From contig NTXX01000012.1 of NCBI GenBank assembly GCA_002559145.1, forward strand, positions 62,001-126,000: DNA of 64,000 nucleotides, read 5' to 3'. The notes beneath the pieces were generated by a model. The model did no database searches. It was not told where the DNA came from and was given only the letters and a program-made list of their open reading frames with translations. Positions 46,303 through 56,000 of the stretch are shown one piece after another. The stretch comes from Bacillus sp. AFS006103 (lineage in GTDB: Bacteria; Bacillota; Bacilli; Bacillales; Cytobacillaceae). Position numbers and translations under genes: made by a program. Position 1 is the first letter of the stretch; each line of letters begins with the position of its first letter.

Positions 46303-47493
46303 TTATTTTCCAGCCTTTGTAAACATCCCGAATGAACGCTTATAAAGGGTCCACCAGCCTGCTTCCTTTACATTTTTATTTGCTAATATAGGACTTTCCA
46401 GAAAAACTTCTCCATCCTTAATCAACTTGATGGTACCTATCTTATCTCCTTTTTTAATGGGAGCTTTAAGATTTTTTTTGATCGTTACCTTTCGTTTTAC
46501 ATCCTCGGATTTTTCGCCTTTTTTTGTCAGTAAGGAAATTGGCTCACTAGTTACAGCTTCCACAGACTTTTCCTGTCCTTTGCTTATTCTCACCTTGGCA
46601 ATGGTCTGGTTTCGTTTATACATTGGATGTGTTTGATATTGATTAAAGGCATAATTGAGCATTTTTGTTACTTGTGCATTTCTTTCCTTTGATGTAGGCG
46701 CACCAAACACAACTGCAATTACCCGCATGCCATTCTTTTGAGCTGTCGCTGTTAAGCAATACTTTGCTTCTGCAGTGAAGCCTGTTTTAAGTCCGTCCAC
46801 CCCAGGGTAAAAGCGCACTAACTTATTGGTATTAACAAGCCAGAACTTTTTGTCTGTATTTTCACGAAGGTATGCTTCATACAAACCAGTGAATTTCGTT
46901 ATGTCTTCATATTTTAATAGTTCTTTCGCCATAATAGCCATATCACCTGCTGTGCTAAAATGACCGCTGACCGGAAGTCCTGTCGTATTTTTAAAAAATG
47001 TATGTTTTAATCCAAGTTCTTTGACCTTATCATTCATCATGTCTACAAAAGCTTCTTCTGAGCCTGCAATTCTTTCTGCCATTGCAACAGAAGCATCATT
47101 TCCAGAACCAATTGCAATTCCTCTTAACATTTCCTTGGTTGTCATTTCTTCGCCAGCTTCAAGGAAAATTTGTGAACCGCCCATCGAGGCAGCATACTCA
47201 CTTGCGCGGACTTTTTCATTCCAAGTAAGCTTACCCTGATCAATTGCCTCCATAATTAAAAGCATCGTCATTATTTTGGTCATACTTGCAGGGGGGAGTT
47301 CTTCATTACTGTTTTTCTCATAGAGTACTTTCCCAGTATCACGTTCAATTAAAATAGCGGATTTTACATTGTTGACGATATCAGCATTCTTCTGTTCGTC
47401 AGCATTCTTTTTTTCTTCAGCCGCAAAAGCAGATGGACCCCATAAACTTGTAAGTAAAAAAAATGTCACTATCAAAGAGACAAATCGTTTCAT
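46303..47493 (-). CDS. dacF: D-alanyl-D-alanine carboxypeptidase DacF
   Basis: 396 aa from ATG 47493, nine bases after GGAGG (an ATG two codons earlier is too close). Signal peptide ends near AFAA (about residue 25). Motifs SMTK at 70-73, SGN in IGSGNDASV, KTG in GLKTGFT. Forespore PBP that trims cortex peptides. Upstream of spoIIAA as in B. subtilis. Confidence 0.95.
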   Translation of the reverse strand: MKRFVSLIVTFFLLTSLWGPSAFAAEEKKNADEQKNADIVNNVKSAILIERDTGKVLYEKNSNEELPPASMTKIMTMLLIMEAIDQGKLTWNEKVRASEYAASMGGSQIFLEAGEEMTTKEMLRGIAIGSGNDASVAMAERIAGSEEAFVDMMNDKVKELGLKHTFFKNTTGLPVSGHFSTAGDMAIMAKELLKYEDITKFTGLYEAYLRENTDKKFWLVNTNKLVRFYPGVDGLKTGFTAEAKYCLTATAQKNGMRVIAVVFGAPTSKERNAQVTKMLNYAFNQYQTHPMYKRNQTIAKVRISKGQEKSVEAVTSEPISLLTKKGEKSEDVKRKVTIKKNLKAPIKKGDKIGTIKLIKDGEVFLESPILANKNVKEAGWWTLYKRSFGMFTKAGK

Positions 47494-47523
47494 TCGCATA
47501 ACCCTCCATTCTTTATAGCATCC

Positions 47524-47551
47524 ATTTTTTCCAAAATTAATAACTTTATAC
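47524..47551 (-). promoter_or_regulatory. Sigma F/G promoter of dacF
   Basis: Minus strand GTATA (47547-47551), 14-base spacer, GGAAAAAAT (47524-47532), matching GYATA and GGnnAnAnT. Spacer is one base short of the usual 15. Confidence 0.55.
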
Positions 47552-47580
47552 AATAATTACCTTCCGAGGAAAATAAAAAT

Positions 47581-47630
47581 AGGGTGTCAGGCACCGTGTG
47601 AAAAATTCACATGGTGCCTGACACCCTTTT
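47581..47630 (-). terminator. 22-bp hairpin terminator between pdp and dacF
   Basis: Arms AGGGTGTCAGGCACCGTGTG and CACATGGTGCCTGACACCCT plus two more pairs; loop of three; one mismatch or wobble. T-rich on both sides. The GGTGTCAGGCACC core is, to my knowledge, a dispersed palindrome in Bacillaceae genomes. Confidence 0.8.
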
Positions 47631-47638
47631 TGATAAAA

Positions 47639-48943
47639 TCATTCGGTTATTTCTTCATGAACGAGTATCGGTGCGTCTATTTTTGTTGGTGAAATTTTAA
47701 TATTATGATAAAGCTTTGTTTTTACTTCTTCTACATTTTCGAAATTGCTGTAAATCGTTACTAACGATTCACCTTTTTTAACTTGGTCACCGATTTTCTT
47801 TCTTAAGACAAGTCCCACTGCTAAATCAATAATAGACTCCTTCGTTGCTCTTCCAGCCCCAAGAATCATCGCGGCTGTGCCAACTTCATCTGCAACAATT
47901 TCGGATACATAGCCATCTTCTTTAGCTTCAAGTTCAAAGGTATATTTTGCTTGAGGCATTTTTGAAGGGTCATCAACAATGGATGCATCTCCGCCTTGCG
48001 AGCTTAAAAATACTTTAAATTTTTCAAGTGCTGAACCATCCTTAATGACACCTTCTAACAGGGTGCGTGCTTCTGCTAATGAACCCGCCTTTTCTGCTAG
48101 GTAAACCATATGACTGCCAAGGGTTAAACAAAGTTCTGTTAAGTCTTCAGGACCTTCCCCTTTTAAAGTATCAATTGCTTCTTTTACTTCGAGGGCGTTA
48201 CCGATTGCAAACCCCAGTGGCTGGCTCATGTCAGAAATAACCGCCATTGTTCTTCTGCCAACATTATTTCCGATTCTCACCATAGCTTTTGCTAACTCTC
48301 GAGAATCATCAAGTGTCTTCATGAATGCTCCTGCTCCGGTTTTTACATCAAGAACGATGGCATCAGCTCCAGCAGCTATTTTTTTACTCATGATAGAACC
48401 TGCGATTAATGGAATGCTATCCACAGTTGCGGTAACATCACGTAATGCATAAAGTTTCTTATCTGCAGGAGTTAAATTTCCACTCTGACCAATAACAGCA
48501 ATCTTATTTTTATTAACGAGTTCGATAAATTCTTCATTTTTAATTTCAACATGGAAGCCTTTTACTGCTTCTAATTTATCAATTGTTCCCCCGGTGTGAC
48601 CCAATCCGCGTCCAGACATTTTTGCTACGGGTACCCCAAGTGCAGCAACAAGTGGTCCAAGGACAAGTGTAGTTGTGTCACCTACCCCTCCAGTAGAATG
48701 TTTATCCACTTTAATGCCTTCAATTTGTGATAAATCAATTTGATCACCTGAATTGACCATCGCCATTGTCAAATCGGCTCTTTCCTGTTCAGTCATCCCT
48801 TTAAAAAAGATTGCCATCGTTAGGGCGCTAACTTGATAATCTGGAATCGACCCATCGGTATATCCATTAATAATAAAATTAATTTCTTCGGTGGATAGTT
48901 CCTGCCCATCTCTTTTTTTCTCAATTAAGTCAACCATTCTCAT
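47639..48943 (-). CDS. pdp: Pyrimidine-nucleoside phosphorylase
   Basis: 434 aa from ATG 48943 behind AGAGGTG; this gives [10 protein letters not shown], the usual start. Phosphate-binding [13 protein letters not shown] and [15 protein letters not shown] are intact. Splits uridine, deoxyuridine and thymidine. Directly downstream of pupG in the deoB-pupG-pdp salvage set. Confidence 0.97.
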   Translation of the reverse strand: MRMVDLIEKKRDGQELSTEEINFIINGYTDGSIPDYQVSALTMAIFFKGMTEQERADLTMAMVNSGDQIDLSQIEGIKVDKHSTGGVGDTTTLVLGPLVAALGVPVAKMSGRGLGHTGGTIDKLEAVKGFHVEIKNEEFIELVNKNKIAVIGQSGNLTPADKKLYALRDVTATVDSIPLIAGSIMSKKIAAGADAIVLDVKTGAGAFMKTLDDSRELAKAMVRIGNNVGRRTMAVISDMSQPLGFAIGNALEVKEAIDTLKGEGPEDLTELCLTLGSHMVYLAEKAGSLAEARTLLEGVIKDGSALEKFKVFLSSQGGDASIVDDPSKMPQAKYTFELEAKEDGYVSEIVADEVGTAAMILGAGRATKESIIDLAVGLVLRKKIGDQVKKGESLVTIYSNFENVEEVKTKLYHNIKISPTKIDAPILVHEEITE

Positions 48944-48956
48944 CCTAAACACCTCT

Positions 48957-49775
48957 TTACGAAATTGTTTTTACGATTTCTTTTATATATTGAAGAAAGT
49001 CAGCTTTCACTCTTTCGGTTGTTTCAATCACTTCATCATGGGTAAGGGGTTGGTCAAGAATACCTGCCGCCATGTTCGAAATACAAGAAATACCAAGTAC
49101 CTTCATCCCACTGTGCCGGGCAACGATTACTTCTGGAACAGTCGACATTCCGACTGCATCTCCGCCCAAAGTACGTACCATTCGTATTTCAGCAGGCGTT
49201 TCATAAACAGGTCCAGGGTTTCCGAAATAGATACCCTCTTTGACACTGATATTTAAGCGATCGGCAATTTCTTTTGCAACAGCACGTAATTCTTTCGTAT
49301 ATGCCTCTGACATATCAGGAAAGCGGACACCTAACTTGGAATCATTCGGTCCGATTAATGGATTGGTGCCCATATTATTAATGTGATCAGATATTATCAT
49401 TAAATCTCCCGCAGAAAAGCTTTCATTTACGCCGCCAGCTGCATTCGTAACGATTAACATGTCAACACCTAGTTCCTTCATGACGCGAACTGGAAAGGTT
49501 ACTTTTTCCATACTATACCCTTCATAGAAATGGAAACGTCCCTGCATGGCAATAACCTCTACCCCGCTTAATATTCCAAATACTAATTGTCCTGCATGAC
49601 CTTCAACCGTAGAAACTGGGAAGTCAGGTATTTCATTGTATGGAATCTTAACAGGATTCTCAATTTCATCAGCTAGTACACCAAGTCCGGATCCTAAAAT
49701 AAGTCCAATCTTTGGAGTAGTTGCATATTTTTGTTTTAAGAATCCTGCGGCATTTTGAATTTTTTCAGTATTCAT
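48957..49775 (-). CDS. pupG: Purine-nucleoside phosphorylase I
   Basis: 272 aa trimeric [12 protein letters not shown] near residue 24, [19 protein letters not shown] and [14 protein letters not shown]. Phosphorolyses guanosine and inosine. Two bases after deoB. Confidence 0.97.
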   Translation of the reverse strand: MNTEKIQNAAGFLKQKYATTPKIGLILGSGLGVLADEIENPVKIPYNEIPDFPVSTVEGHAGQLVFGILSGVEVIAMQGRFHFYEGYSMEKVTFPVRVMKELGVDMLIVTNAAGGVNESFSAGDLMIISDHINNMGTNPLIGPNDSKLGVRFPDMSEAYTKELRAVAKEIADRLNISVKEGIYFGNPGPVYETPAEIRMVRTLGGDAVGMSTVPEVIVARHSGMKVLGISCISNMAAGILDQPLTHDEVIETTERVKADFLQYIKEIVKTIS

Positions 49776-49777
49776 TT

Positions 49778-50974
49778 TTATACCCCTTTTGAATTTAATT
49801 CGTTTAAAAAACTTTTTCCAAAGTTCGGCAGTTTCACATTGAAATTTTCAGCAACAGTTGCCCCAAGGTCAGCAAAGGTTTCTCTAATTGGGAGCTCTTT
49901 CCCTTCACCCATGCTCTTTGAATAAACAAGTAATGGTACATATTCCCGTGTATGGTCCGTACCTGGTGCAACAGGGTCATTCCCATGATCTGCTGTAATC
50001 ATTAATAGGTCGTCTTCTTTCATTTTTGCAAACACTTCTGGAAGGCGTGCATCATATTCTTCGAGTGCTTTTCCATAGCCTTCAGGGTCACGGCGATGGC
50101 CGTATAAGGCATCAAAATCAACTAGATTTACAAAACTAATGCCGGTAAAATCCATATCCAATGTTTCTATTAACTTATCCATACCATCCATATTAGAAAC
50201 GGTTCTAAGTGATTGAGTAACGCCTTCTCCATCATAAATATCAGATATTTTCCCGATCGCAATTACGTCAAGCCCAGCATCTTTTAATTCACTCATTACA
50301 GTACGGTCGAATGGTTTTAATGCATAATCGTGACGGTTAGAAGTCCGTTTGAAATTTCCTGGTTCTCCCAAGAAAGGTCTCGCAATCACACGGCCCACCA
50401 TGTACTTCTCATCCAGTGTCAATTCACGTGCAATTTTGCAGATTTTATACTGCTCTTCAATAGGAATAATTTCTTCATGGGCAGCAATCTGAAGGACCGA
50501 ATCTGCAGAAGTATAGACAATCAATGCTCCAGTCTTCATATGCTCTTCGCCCAACTCCACAAGGATTTCCGTACCGCTTGCTGGTTTATTGCCGATAATT
50601 TTACGGCCCGTACGTTTTTCTAATTCAGAAAGAAGCTCATCCGGGAAACCTTCGGGAAACACTTGGAATGGGGTTTGAATATTCAAACCCATGATTTCCC
50701 AGTGACCTGTCATGGTATCCTTTCCGTTGGAAGCCTCCATCATTTTTGTAAAATATGCTAATGGTTTCCCTGCTTTATCTATACCTTTTATTTCACGGAT
50801 ATTGCTTAAGCCCAACTTGCCCATATTCGGCATGTTAAGACCGTTCATTCGCTCCGCAATATGTCCAAAAGTATCTGCACCTTTATCACCAAACTTTTCA
50901 GCATCCGGCGCTTCCCCTATGCCTACCGAGTCCATTACGATTATAAAAATACGTTTATATCTATTTGCAGCCAT
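49778..50974 (-). CDS. deoB: Phosphopentomutase
   Basis: 398 aa alkaline-phosphatase superfamily: metal sites [32 protein letters not shown] and ADHGNDP. Interconverts (deoxy)ribose 1- and 5-phosphate so that the sugar of salvaged nucleosides enters central metabolism. B. subtilis name drm. A cre-like site lies upstream. Confidence 0.97.
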   Translation of the reverse strand: MAANRYKRIFIIVMDSVGIGEAPDAEKFGDKGADTFGHIAERMNGLNMPNMGKLGLSNIREIKGIDKAGKPLAYFTKMMEASNGKDTMTGHWEIMGLNIQTPFQVFPEGFPDELLSELEKRTGRKIIGNKPASGTEILVELGEEHMKTGALIVYTSADSVLQIAAHEEIIPIEEQYKICKIARELTLDEKYMVGRVIARPFLGEPGNFKRTSNRHDYALKPFDRTVMSELKDAGLDVIAIGKISDIYDGEGVTQSLRTVSNMDGMDKLIETLDMDFTGISFVNLVDFDALYGHRRDPEGYGKALEEYDARLPEVFAKMKEDDLLMITADHGNDPVAPGTDHTREYVPLLVYSKSMGEGKELPIRETFADLGATVAENFNVKLPNFGKSFLNELNSKGV

Positions 50975-50997
50975 TTAACTCTTCCTCCTTTATCTAT

Positions 50998-51011
50998 AGA
51001 AAACGTTTGCA
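50998..51011 (-). promoter_or_regulatory. Candidate CcpA (cre) site upstream of deoB
   Basis: TGCAAACGTTTTCT on the minus strand matches 12 of 14 positions of the cre pattern TGWAANCGNTNWCA. It is 24 bases before the deoB start, over the untranslated leader, consistent with carbon catabolite repression. Confidence 0.5.
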
Positions 51012-51130
51012 AATAACAAAATTACACATAAATATGTTGCCCTCATTATATATGTTTATGAAATTTAATATAATTCTATTCGTCAGAAGTCTGACATCTA
51101 TATTGTACTAAATGTTTCAGAAATTACAAG

Positions 51131-51161
51131 AAAAAAGCCGCCAATATTTAGGCAGCTTTTT
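51131..51161 (-). terminator. Terminator between xerD and deoB
   Basis: Minus strand AAAGCTGCC, 8-base loop, GGCGGCTTT, then TTTCTTG. Confidence 0.75.
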
Positions 51162-51197
51162 GACAATTATATTTTTAGATACGAAACTCACATTCTA

Positions 51198-52085
51198 TTA
51201 AGCTCGGGGGTGGAATTTGCTATATACGTCTTTTATCTTTGTTTTCGATACTTGTGTATAGATTTGTGTTGTTGAGATGTCAGAATGACCTAACATTTCT
51301 TGAACTGCTCTTAAATCAGCACCATTCTCTAACAAATGCGTTGCAAATGAATGACGAAGAGTATGTGGTGTAAGATCTTTTTCTATTCTGGCTTCTTTAG
51401 CAAGTCTTTTTAATATTTTCCAAAATCCTTGGCGTGTCAACCGCTTTCCTTGATGGTTTAAAAACAAAGCATTGTCCTCTTGCTTCATGGAAATAAATCG
51501 AGGTCTTCCATAATCCAGATACTGTTTTATAGCATCAGCTGCTGCTCGCCCGATCGGTATAATTCGTTCTTTATTTCCGTTACAACGAACAAACCCCATC
51601 GTTAACTGGACATTCTCAATCTCAAGTCCTATTAATTCACTAACACGGATACCTGTAGCATAAAGCAGTTCAAGCATGGCCTTGTCTCTTATCCCAAAAT
51701 GATCCTCTAGGTTGGGTGTTTCCATCAGAGTTTCTACTTCTTGCAAACTCAAAACATTAGGAAGTGACCTTTCAAGTCTGGGTGTCTCAATTTGAACAGA
51801 TGGGTCTTGACCTGTTGCCTTGGCCCTTAATAAAAATTGATGAAATGCACGGATAGAGGCGATATGCCGTGCCAATGTTTTCGAGGATTTCCCCTGTTCT
51901 TTTAGAAATCTTAAAAAGTGTACGATATGTCCACGTTGTACATCATTTAAAGAAAGGACGGATTCAACATTTTTCAAATAATGAAGATAGCTTTTTAAAT
52001 CTCGCTCATACGCCATAATTGTGTTTTGGGCTGAACCTTTTTCAATGAATAAATAATTCAAAAAAGCCTTTAATTGCTCGTCCAT
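51198..52085 (-). CDS. xerD: Tyrosine recombinase XerD
   Basis: 295 aa from ATG 52085 behind GGGGAG; the longer ORF from 52115 overlaps yqzK. N-terminal SAM-like domain, then catalytic Arg in [33 protein letters not shown] with the nucleophilic Tyr. Resolves chromosome dimers at dif. B. subtilis ripX. Confidence 0.96.
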   Translation of the reverse strand: MDEQLKAFLNYLFIEKGSAQNTIMAYERDLKSYLHYLKNVESVLSLNDVQRGHIVHFLRFLKEQGKSSKTLARHIASIRAFHQFLLRAKATGQDPSVQIETPRLERSLPNVLSLQEVETLMETPNLEDHFGIRDKAMLELLYATGIRVSELIGLEIENVQLTMGFVRCNGNKERIIPIGRAAADAIKQYLDYGRPRFISMKQEDNALFLNHQGKRLTRQGFWKILKRLAKEARIEKDLTPHTLRHSFATHLLENGADLRAVQEMLGHSDISTTQIYTQVSKTKIKDVYSKFHPRA

Positions 52086-52090
52086 CGTAT

Positions 52091-52315
52091 TTACTCCCCA
52101 TTTAAATAAAACCACATCAGCCGATCTAACAAGGAAGAATCCTCATGCACTGCGCTTGAAACTTTAAGTGCAGCTCCTTCCGGTTCGTCATAGCGATGAT
52201 AATTTTGATATTCTTCATTCACCAACATGATACCATAATAGAAAAGAATCGTGCATCCTGTGAATATTATAAAAACCTTTAAGGTTTTTAGTGCAGCTTT
52301 AATAAATGAAATCAT
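52091..52315 (-). CDS. yqzK: YqzK-like small membrane protein (DUF4227)
   Basis: 74 aa: one hydrophobic segment ([20 protein letters not shown]) and a soluble tail. Sits between fur and xerD exactly as yqzK in B. subtilis. Function unknown. Confidence 0.82.
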   Translation of the reverse strand: MISFIKAALKTLKVFIIFTGCTILFYYGIMLVNEEYQNYHRYDEPEGAALKVSSAVHEDSSLLDRLMWFYLNGE

Positions 52316-52425
52316 CCCGCTTCCCCCAATTTCCTTCGTCTAGTAAAATGTATGCCAAAATAGACAAATTTTATACCTAGTGATTGGTATTAAAGGGGAA
52401 GTTCCGTTTCATCAACTTTACATCA

Positions 52426-52456
52426 AAAAAAGAAAAAGCCCTTTCAAGGAGCTTTC
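52426..52456 (-). terminator. Terminator after fur
   Basis: AAAGCTCC/GGGCTTT stem with one bulge followed by TTTCTTTTTTT on the minus strand. Confidence 0.6.
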
Positions 52457-52461
52457 GTTGG

Positions 52462-52926
52462 TTAATCTACTTTTTCGACCTCTTTGTCTTTATCCTGGCA
52501 TCGGTAACAAATCCCATGAAAAGTGAGGCGATGATCTTTTATTTTAAAATTCCATTTGCGTTCCACAACGGATTCAACATCTTCAAGTAAATCCTCTTGA
52601 ATTTCATCAACAGCACCACATTCAATACAAACAAGATGATGATGAAAATGGGCGGCACCTTCCTGGCGAAGGTCATAACGGGAAACCCCGTCCCCAAAAT
52701 TTATTTTATCCACGATTTTTAACTCTGTTAATAATTCAAGCGTTCGATAAACTGTTGCTAAACCAATTTCAGGCGATTTTTCTTTTACGAGGAGGTATAC
52801 ATCTTCCGCACTTAAATGATCCTCTTCATTTTCTAATAAAACTCGAACGGTTGCCTCACGCTGAGGTGTTAATTTATAACTTGCTGAATGCAACTGTTTC
52901 TTAATTCTTTCAATCCTAGTTTCCAT
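52462..52926 (-). CDS. fur: Ferric uptake regulator Fur
   Basis: 154 aa. Winged helix with YKLTPQREATVRVL, HHH motif in HFHHHLVCIECG and C-terminal CYRC. Iron-dependent repressor. GGAGGGG precedes the ATG. The promoter has -35 TTGATT and -10 TATAAT, with two PerR-like boxes upstream. Confidence 0.94.
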   Translation of the reverse strand: METRIERIKKQLHSASYKLTPQREATVRVLLENEEDHLSAEDVYLLVKEKSPEIGLATVYRTLELLTELKIVDKINFGDGVSRYDLRQEGAAHFHHHLVCIECGAVDEIQEDLLEDVESVVERKWNFKIKDHRLTFHGICYRCQDKDKEVEKVD

Positions 52927-52988
52927 CCTGAAGCCCCTCCCTCGCCACTGTTAATTCTCATTATAACAGATGACAATTGAGAATCAAA

Positions 52989-53003
52989 ATAAAATTATTA
53001 TAA
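52989..53003 (-). promoter_or_regulatory. PerR/Fur-type box, promoter-proximal
   Basis: TTATAATAATTTTAT on the minus strand; 13 of 15 positions match the PerR box TTATAATNATTATAA. It abuts the -35 of the fur promoter. fur is PerR-controlled in B. subtilis. Confidence 0.5.
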
Positions 53004-53020
53004 ACTAGAATAAACATTTT

Positions 53021-53035
53021 TTATAATAATTATTA
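53021..53035. promoter_or_regulatory. PerR/Fur-type box, promoter-distal
   Basis: TTATAATAATTATTA: 14 of 15 match the PerR consensus. About 95 bases upstream of fur, and just after the spoIIM stop. Confidence 0.55.
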
Positions 53036-53043
53036 TATGGTAT

Positions 53044-53691
53044 TTACTTTAAAATAGTTGAACTTATGACGGTTTTCATTAACCACGGTGAGAGATATGC
53101 CTCTATTCCTGATGCAGCAACTATAAATATTACTGCTACAAACAAGGTGAAAATGTATCCCTTAAAAAAGGGAAGTATAGGCTGTGCATATTTTTTCATA
53201 AATTGCTTTTTGATCATTCGAAGTGAGAAAATTACTGATAATGCTGCCATCATGATGAACACAGGAATAATGATCAGATTCTGAGGCAAGATCGAAACAA
53301 AGGCAAGCATAAAGCCTTGCCAGCCCATTTGACTGACTAGAAAACCAACGGTAAACCCAACTACCATTCCTTTAATAAATAATAGAATAAGTATAACGGG
53401 AAGACCGATGATGGAAATCCCTAGTATCCACATAAGACCAATAAACTTGCTATTATGGAAAAAGCTTTGTAAGAATAAATCATTGTCTTCGCCTTCCCTG
53501 CCGCTCGACACTTGGCCAAAAAATTGTGATAGATAATAGAATAAATCTTCCTTCTGAGTAATGCTCATACTGTTTACGACAATTGCTCCAAAAATTACTC
53601 CCATTAAAAATAAAACAACAATAAACAAAAAAATTGAGGAATGCTCACGGAAATAACTAGCGGCATCGGACTGGTACAATCGTTTTTTCAT
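53044..53691 (-). CDS. spoIIM: Stage II sporulation protein M
   Basis: 215 aa, about five transmembrane helices, with the SpoIIM-family region FFHNSKFIGLMWILGISIIGLPVILILLF. Part of the SpoIIDMP machine for septal peptidoglycan hydrolysis and engulfment. A sigma E promoter precedes it. Confidence 0.95.
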   Translation of the reverse strand: MKKRLYQSDAASYFREHSSIFLFIVVLFLMGVIFGAIVVNSMSITQKEDLFYYLSQFFGQVSSGREGEDNDLFLQSFFHNSKFIGLMWILGISIIGLPVILILLFIKGMVVGFTVGFLVSQMGWQGFMLAFVSILPQNLIIIPVFIMMAALSVIFSLRMIKKQFMKKYAQPILPFFKGYIFTLFVAVIFIVAASGIEAYLSPWLMKTVISSTILK

Positions 53692-53728
53692 TTGCGTATC
53701 CCCCTACTCTTCTCAGTTCAGTTAATAC

Positions 53729-53756
53729 ATTGTATGCCAGTCTAGTAATTCTATGC
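53729..53756 (-). promoter_or_regulatory. Sigma E promoter of spoIIM
   Basis: -35 GCATAG (53751-53756) and perfect -10 CATACAAT (53729-53736) on the minus strand, 14-base spacer. spoIIM is sigma E controlled in B. subtilis. Confidence 0.7.
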
Positions 53757-53779
53757 TCAAAATTTAATAGATTACAGAA

Positions 53780-53930
53780 CAAAAAGCGCACGCGCCCGTT
53801 TAGCTGCGTATGGGCTGGAGCGCTCCAACTGAGATAAAGGAAACACGGATAGCGGTAGCGCATTCGTGCTTGACTTATCGTAGGGTGGAGAGCGAAGCCC
53901 ACTAGCAGTTGGGCGCTGGAGCTGGATTCA
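53780..53930 (-). repeat. Intergenic structured repeat, copy 2
   Basis: Minus-strand core of 125 bases (53792-53916) starting GCGCCC and ending GGGCGC, colinear with copy 1 at 22222-22347. Inner pair TGGGCT/AGCCCA replaces copy 1 TGGATT/AATCCA, keeping complementarity. Occupies the 331-base gap between spoIIM and the EndoQ-like gene; the 93-aa ORF here is not supported. Confidence 0.85.
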
Positions 53931-53983
53931 GAAAACATTTCAAGTTATCCACAACAAGTAATTTTATAATTTCTAATCAATAA

Positions 53984-54014
53984 TAAATCCCGATAGCTAT
54001 AAGCTACCGGGATT
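53984..54014 (-). terminator. Terminator after the EndoQ-like gene
   Basis: Minus strand AATCCCGGTAGCT...AGCTATCGGGATT with short loop, then TATTATT. Confidence 0.7.
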
Positions 54015-54022
54015 CAATTTTT

Positions 54023-55186
54023 TTAATCAGAAATTTTTCCGTATTTCCCACCGCCGCCGGCTGCTAGATTTACTTTACCCTCCCTGGCTTTCAGGATAAG
54101 GTCAGCGATTCTTTCCGGGACAACCTCTTTCAACCCTTCATATGGTACATCGTGCAAAATTGCCATTTCACTGCCAAAGTGATCCACCAATTTCTCAAGT
54201 AAGCGAGGCCCTAAACCAGGGATAAACTCAAGTGGGACTTGGTGGATATAGGGCGGACGCTCTTTAGGGCCTTGTTCGTCCGTTTTCAGTTCAAGGATTC
54301 TGTCAGCTACACCTTTGATAATTTTCTTATTTCCACAATGCGTACATATTTGATCCTCATCAGCGGCAGGATGATGACACTGGGCACAAACTGTTTTATG
54401 ATATTTACCAAGCAATGGATCAAGACCATAATTTGCGATAATCTTTCGTCCATCCTCATTCTTTAAGGCTTTCTGCAATTCTAGAAATGTTGGTTCCTTC
54501 ATCGCAATGACCTGATATTCACGCGCAATTTTCGCAAGAGAATGGGCATCAGAATTTGTTACAAACGTATAATCATGTAATTCCTTTATTTGATCCGCCA
54601 TATTCGTATCGGAGCTTAAACCAAGTTCAATCGCATCAATCAATTCCGGGTCTAATACCTCTGTTAGTGATTGATTGACTCCTTTTCCATATAAACTTTT
54701 AAAGGGCGTGAATACATGGGCAGGAATGAAGATTCCACCTAACTCTTTGACCTTCTTTTGCAAAGTAAGACCCGTCACATAGATTCTTTGTGAGCTTAAT
54801 TGAATATTTTTCAAGTGACCGGACAGCCAGGAGGAAAATTCCCTCATCACAGAAAGGTTTGGAAAAAACATAAGTAGATGGATTGGACCATTGCATTGCT
54901 CATCATAAATCTCTAACTCTGAACCGGGAATAACCGTTAAATCTCCAAACACTAAGCCCCCATCCGGATGTTCCACCAGATCCCCACTTTGAACCAAACT
55001 CTCCATTTCAAGGATGACTTCAGGCGAATGGCTATCGATGATCCCAACCATATTAAGTCCCTTTTCATGTCGTGCATGTTCAATGATATTCGTAAAGGTT
55101 AGTGACTTGGCACCAGTAATTTTTACAGGCTTCCCTGTCCATGTCCGTCCAATGTGTATATGTAAATCTACATAGTAGCGATTCAT
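54023..55186 (-). CDS. yqxK: EndoQ-like PHP-domain nuclease (YqxK)
   Basis: 387 aa. N-terminal PHP metal motifs YYVDLHIHIG and IDSHSPE, with VTNSDAHS later; zinc-ribbon CAQCHHPA...CTHCGNK near residues 265-290; C-terminal helix-hairpin-helix (LEFIPGLGPRLLEKLVDHFG). Family members cut at deaminated bases. Overlaps nudF by four bases, suggesting a nucleotide and DNA-repair pair. Confidence 0.9.
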   Translation of the reverse strand: MNRYYVDLHIHIGRTWTGKPVKITGAKSLTFTNIIEHARHEKGLNMVGIIDSHSPEVILEMESLVQSGDLVEHPDGGLVFGDLTVIPGSELEIYDEQCNGPIHLLMFFPNLSVMREFSSWLSGHLKNIQLSSQRIYVTGLTLQKKVKELGGIFIPAHVFTPFKSLYGKGVNQSLTEVLDPELIDAIELGLSSDTNMADQIKELHDYTFVTNSDAHSLAKIAREYQVIAMKEPTFLELQKALKNEDGRKIIANYGLDPLLGKYHKTVCAQCHHPAADEDQICTHCGNKKIIKGVADRILELKTDEQGPKERPPYIHQVPLEFIPGLGPRLLEKLVDHFGSEMAILHDVPYEGLKEVVPERIADLILKAREGKVNLAAGGGGKYGKISD

Positions 55187-55737
55187 TTATTTTTCAACGC
55201 CTCTTGTAATTGTAAATACTGAACTGCAAATATCGTCTTAGCATCATATATTCTTTGTTCTTTTACATATTGGATAGCTTCTTCAAGGGTCAATTCCTTA
55301 AGAATGACAAACTCATCCTCATCAAGTGCAGCTGCATTTTCTTTTTTTGTAAGTCCTGTCGCAACATAGACATGAACAATTTCATCAGCAAATCCTGGTG
55401 ATGTGTAGAAGGAAGTGAGCCATTCAAGGCTCTCGCACTCATAACCTGTCTCTTCCTCTAGTTCACGGCGGGCACAAAGTGCAGGTTCTTCGCCTTTTTC
55501 CAGCTTTCCTGCGGGAATTTCAACAATGGTCCGTTCTAGTGCCTTCCGATATTGCTCGACCATTACGACTTTTTTATCATCAGTAATGGCTAAAATAGCA
55601 ACAGCCCCGGGATGTTTTACAATCTCCCGTTGCGATTGTTTCCCGTTCGGAAGCTCAACTTCCTGTAAATGAAGACTAATGACTTTTCCTGAGAAAATTT
55701 CTTCACTATGAAGCGTTTTTTCTTCGAGATTGCTCAT
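55183..55737 (-). CDS. nudF: ADP-ribose pyrophosphatase
   Basis: 184 aa Nudix hydrolase: Nudix box GKLEKGEEPALCARRELEEE plus TGYE, with SPGFADE downstream as in NudF. Hydrolyses ADP-ribose. Divergent from mciZ as in B. subtilis. Confidence 0.96.
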   Translation of the reverse strand: MSNLEEKTLHSEEIFSGKVISLHLQEVELPNGKQSQREIVKHPGAVAILAITDDKKVVMVEQYRKALERTIVEIPAGKLEKGEEPALCARRELEEETGYECESLEWLTSFYTSPGFADEIVHVYVATGLTKKENAAALDEDEFVILKELTLEEAIQYVKEQRIYDAKTIFAVQYLQLQEALKNK

Positions 55738-55806
55738 ATGGTCACTCCTGTTCTATTCCTATAATCTGCTCATACATTTTACCATACTTTATTTGGAGGG
55801 GTATGG

Positions 55807-55938
55807 ATGAAGGTGTACGTTCATGAGAAAGGAATCATTCTTGTTGGGAAAGGCTGGGAAGTACTACAGAAACTAAAAGAATACAACAAAGATCATCTCA
55901 CCGTTTCCGAATGGGTTAATAAGGTAAACTCAAAATAA
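55807..55938 (+). CDS. mciZ: Z-ring inhibitor peptide MciZ
   Basis: 43 aa from ATG 55807 behind GGAGGGG. It starts MKVYVHEKGIILVGKGWEVL and ends with a short acidic/basic helix; GxxLVGKxWE and LKEY correspond to B. subtilis MciZ, which caps FtsZ filaments in the mother cell. Located beside nudF as expected. An overlapping out-of-frame ATG at 55803 makes only seven codons. Confidence 0.85.
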   Translation: MKVYVHEKGIILVGKGWEVLQKLKEYNKDHLTVSEWVNKVNSK

Positions 55939-56000
55939 TAGCTTTCGATTGTAGTCTGTCCTTATCTTTATTAATATTGTAAAAAAGGACGGGTGATATT

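Noticed and set aside
53657-53938. 93-aa ORF upstream of spoIIM
   Set aside because: It is made of the intergenic repeat and the sigma E promoter region.
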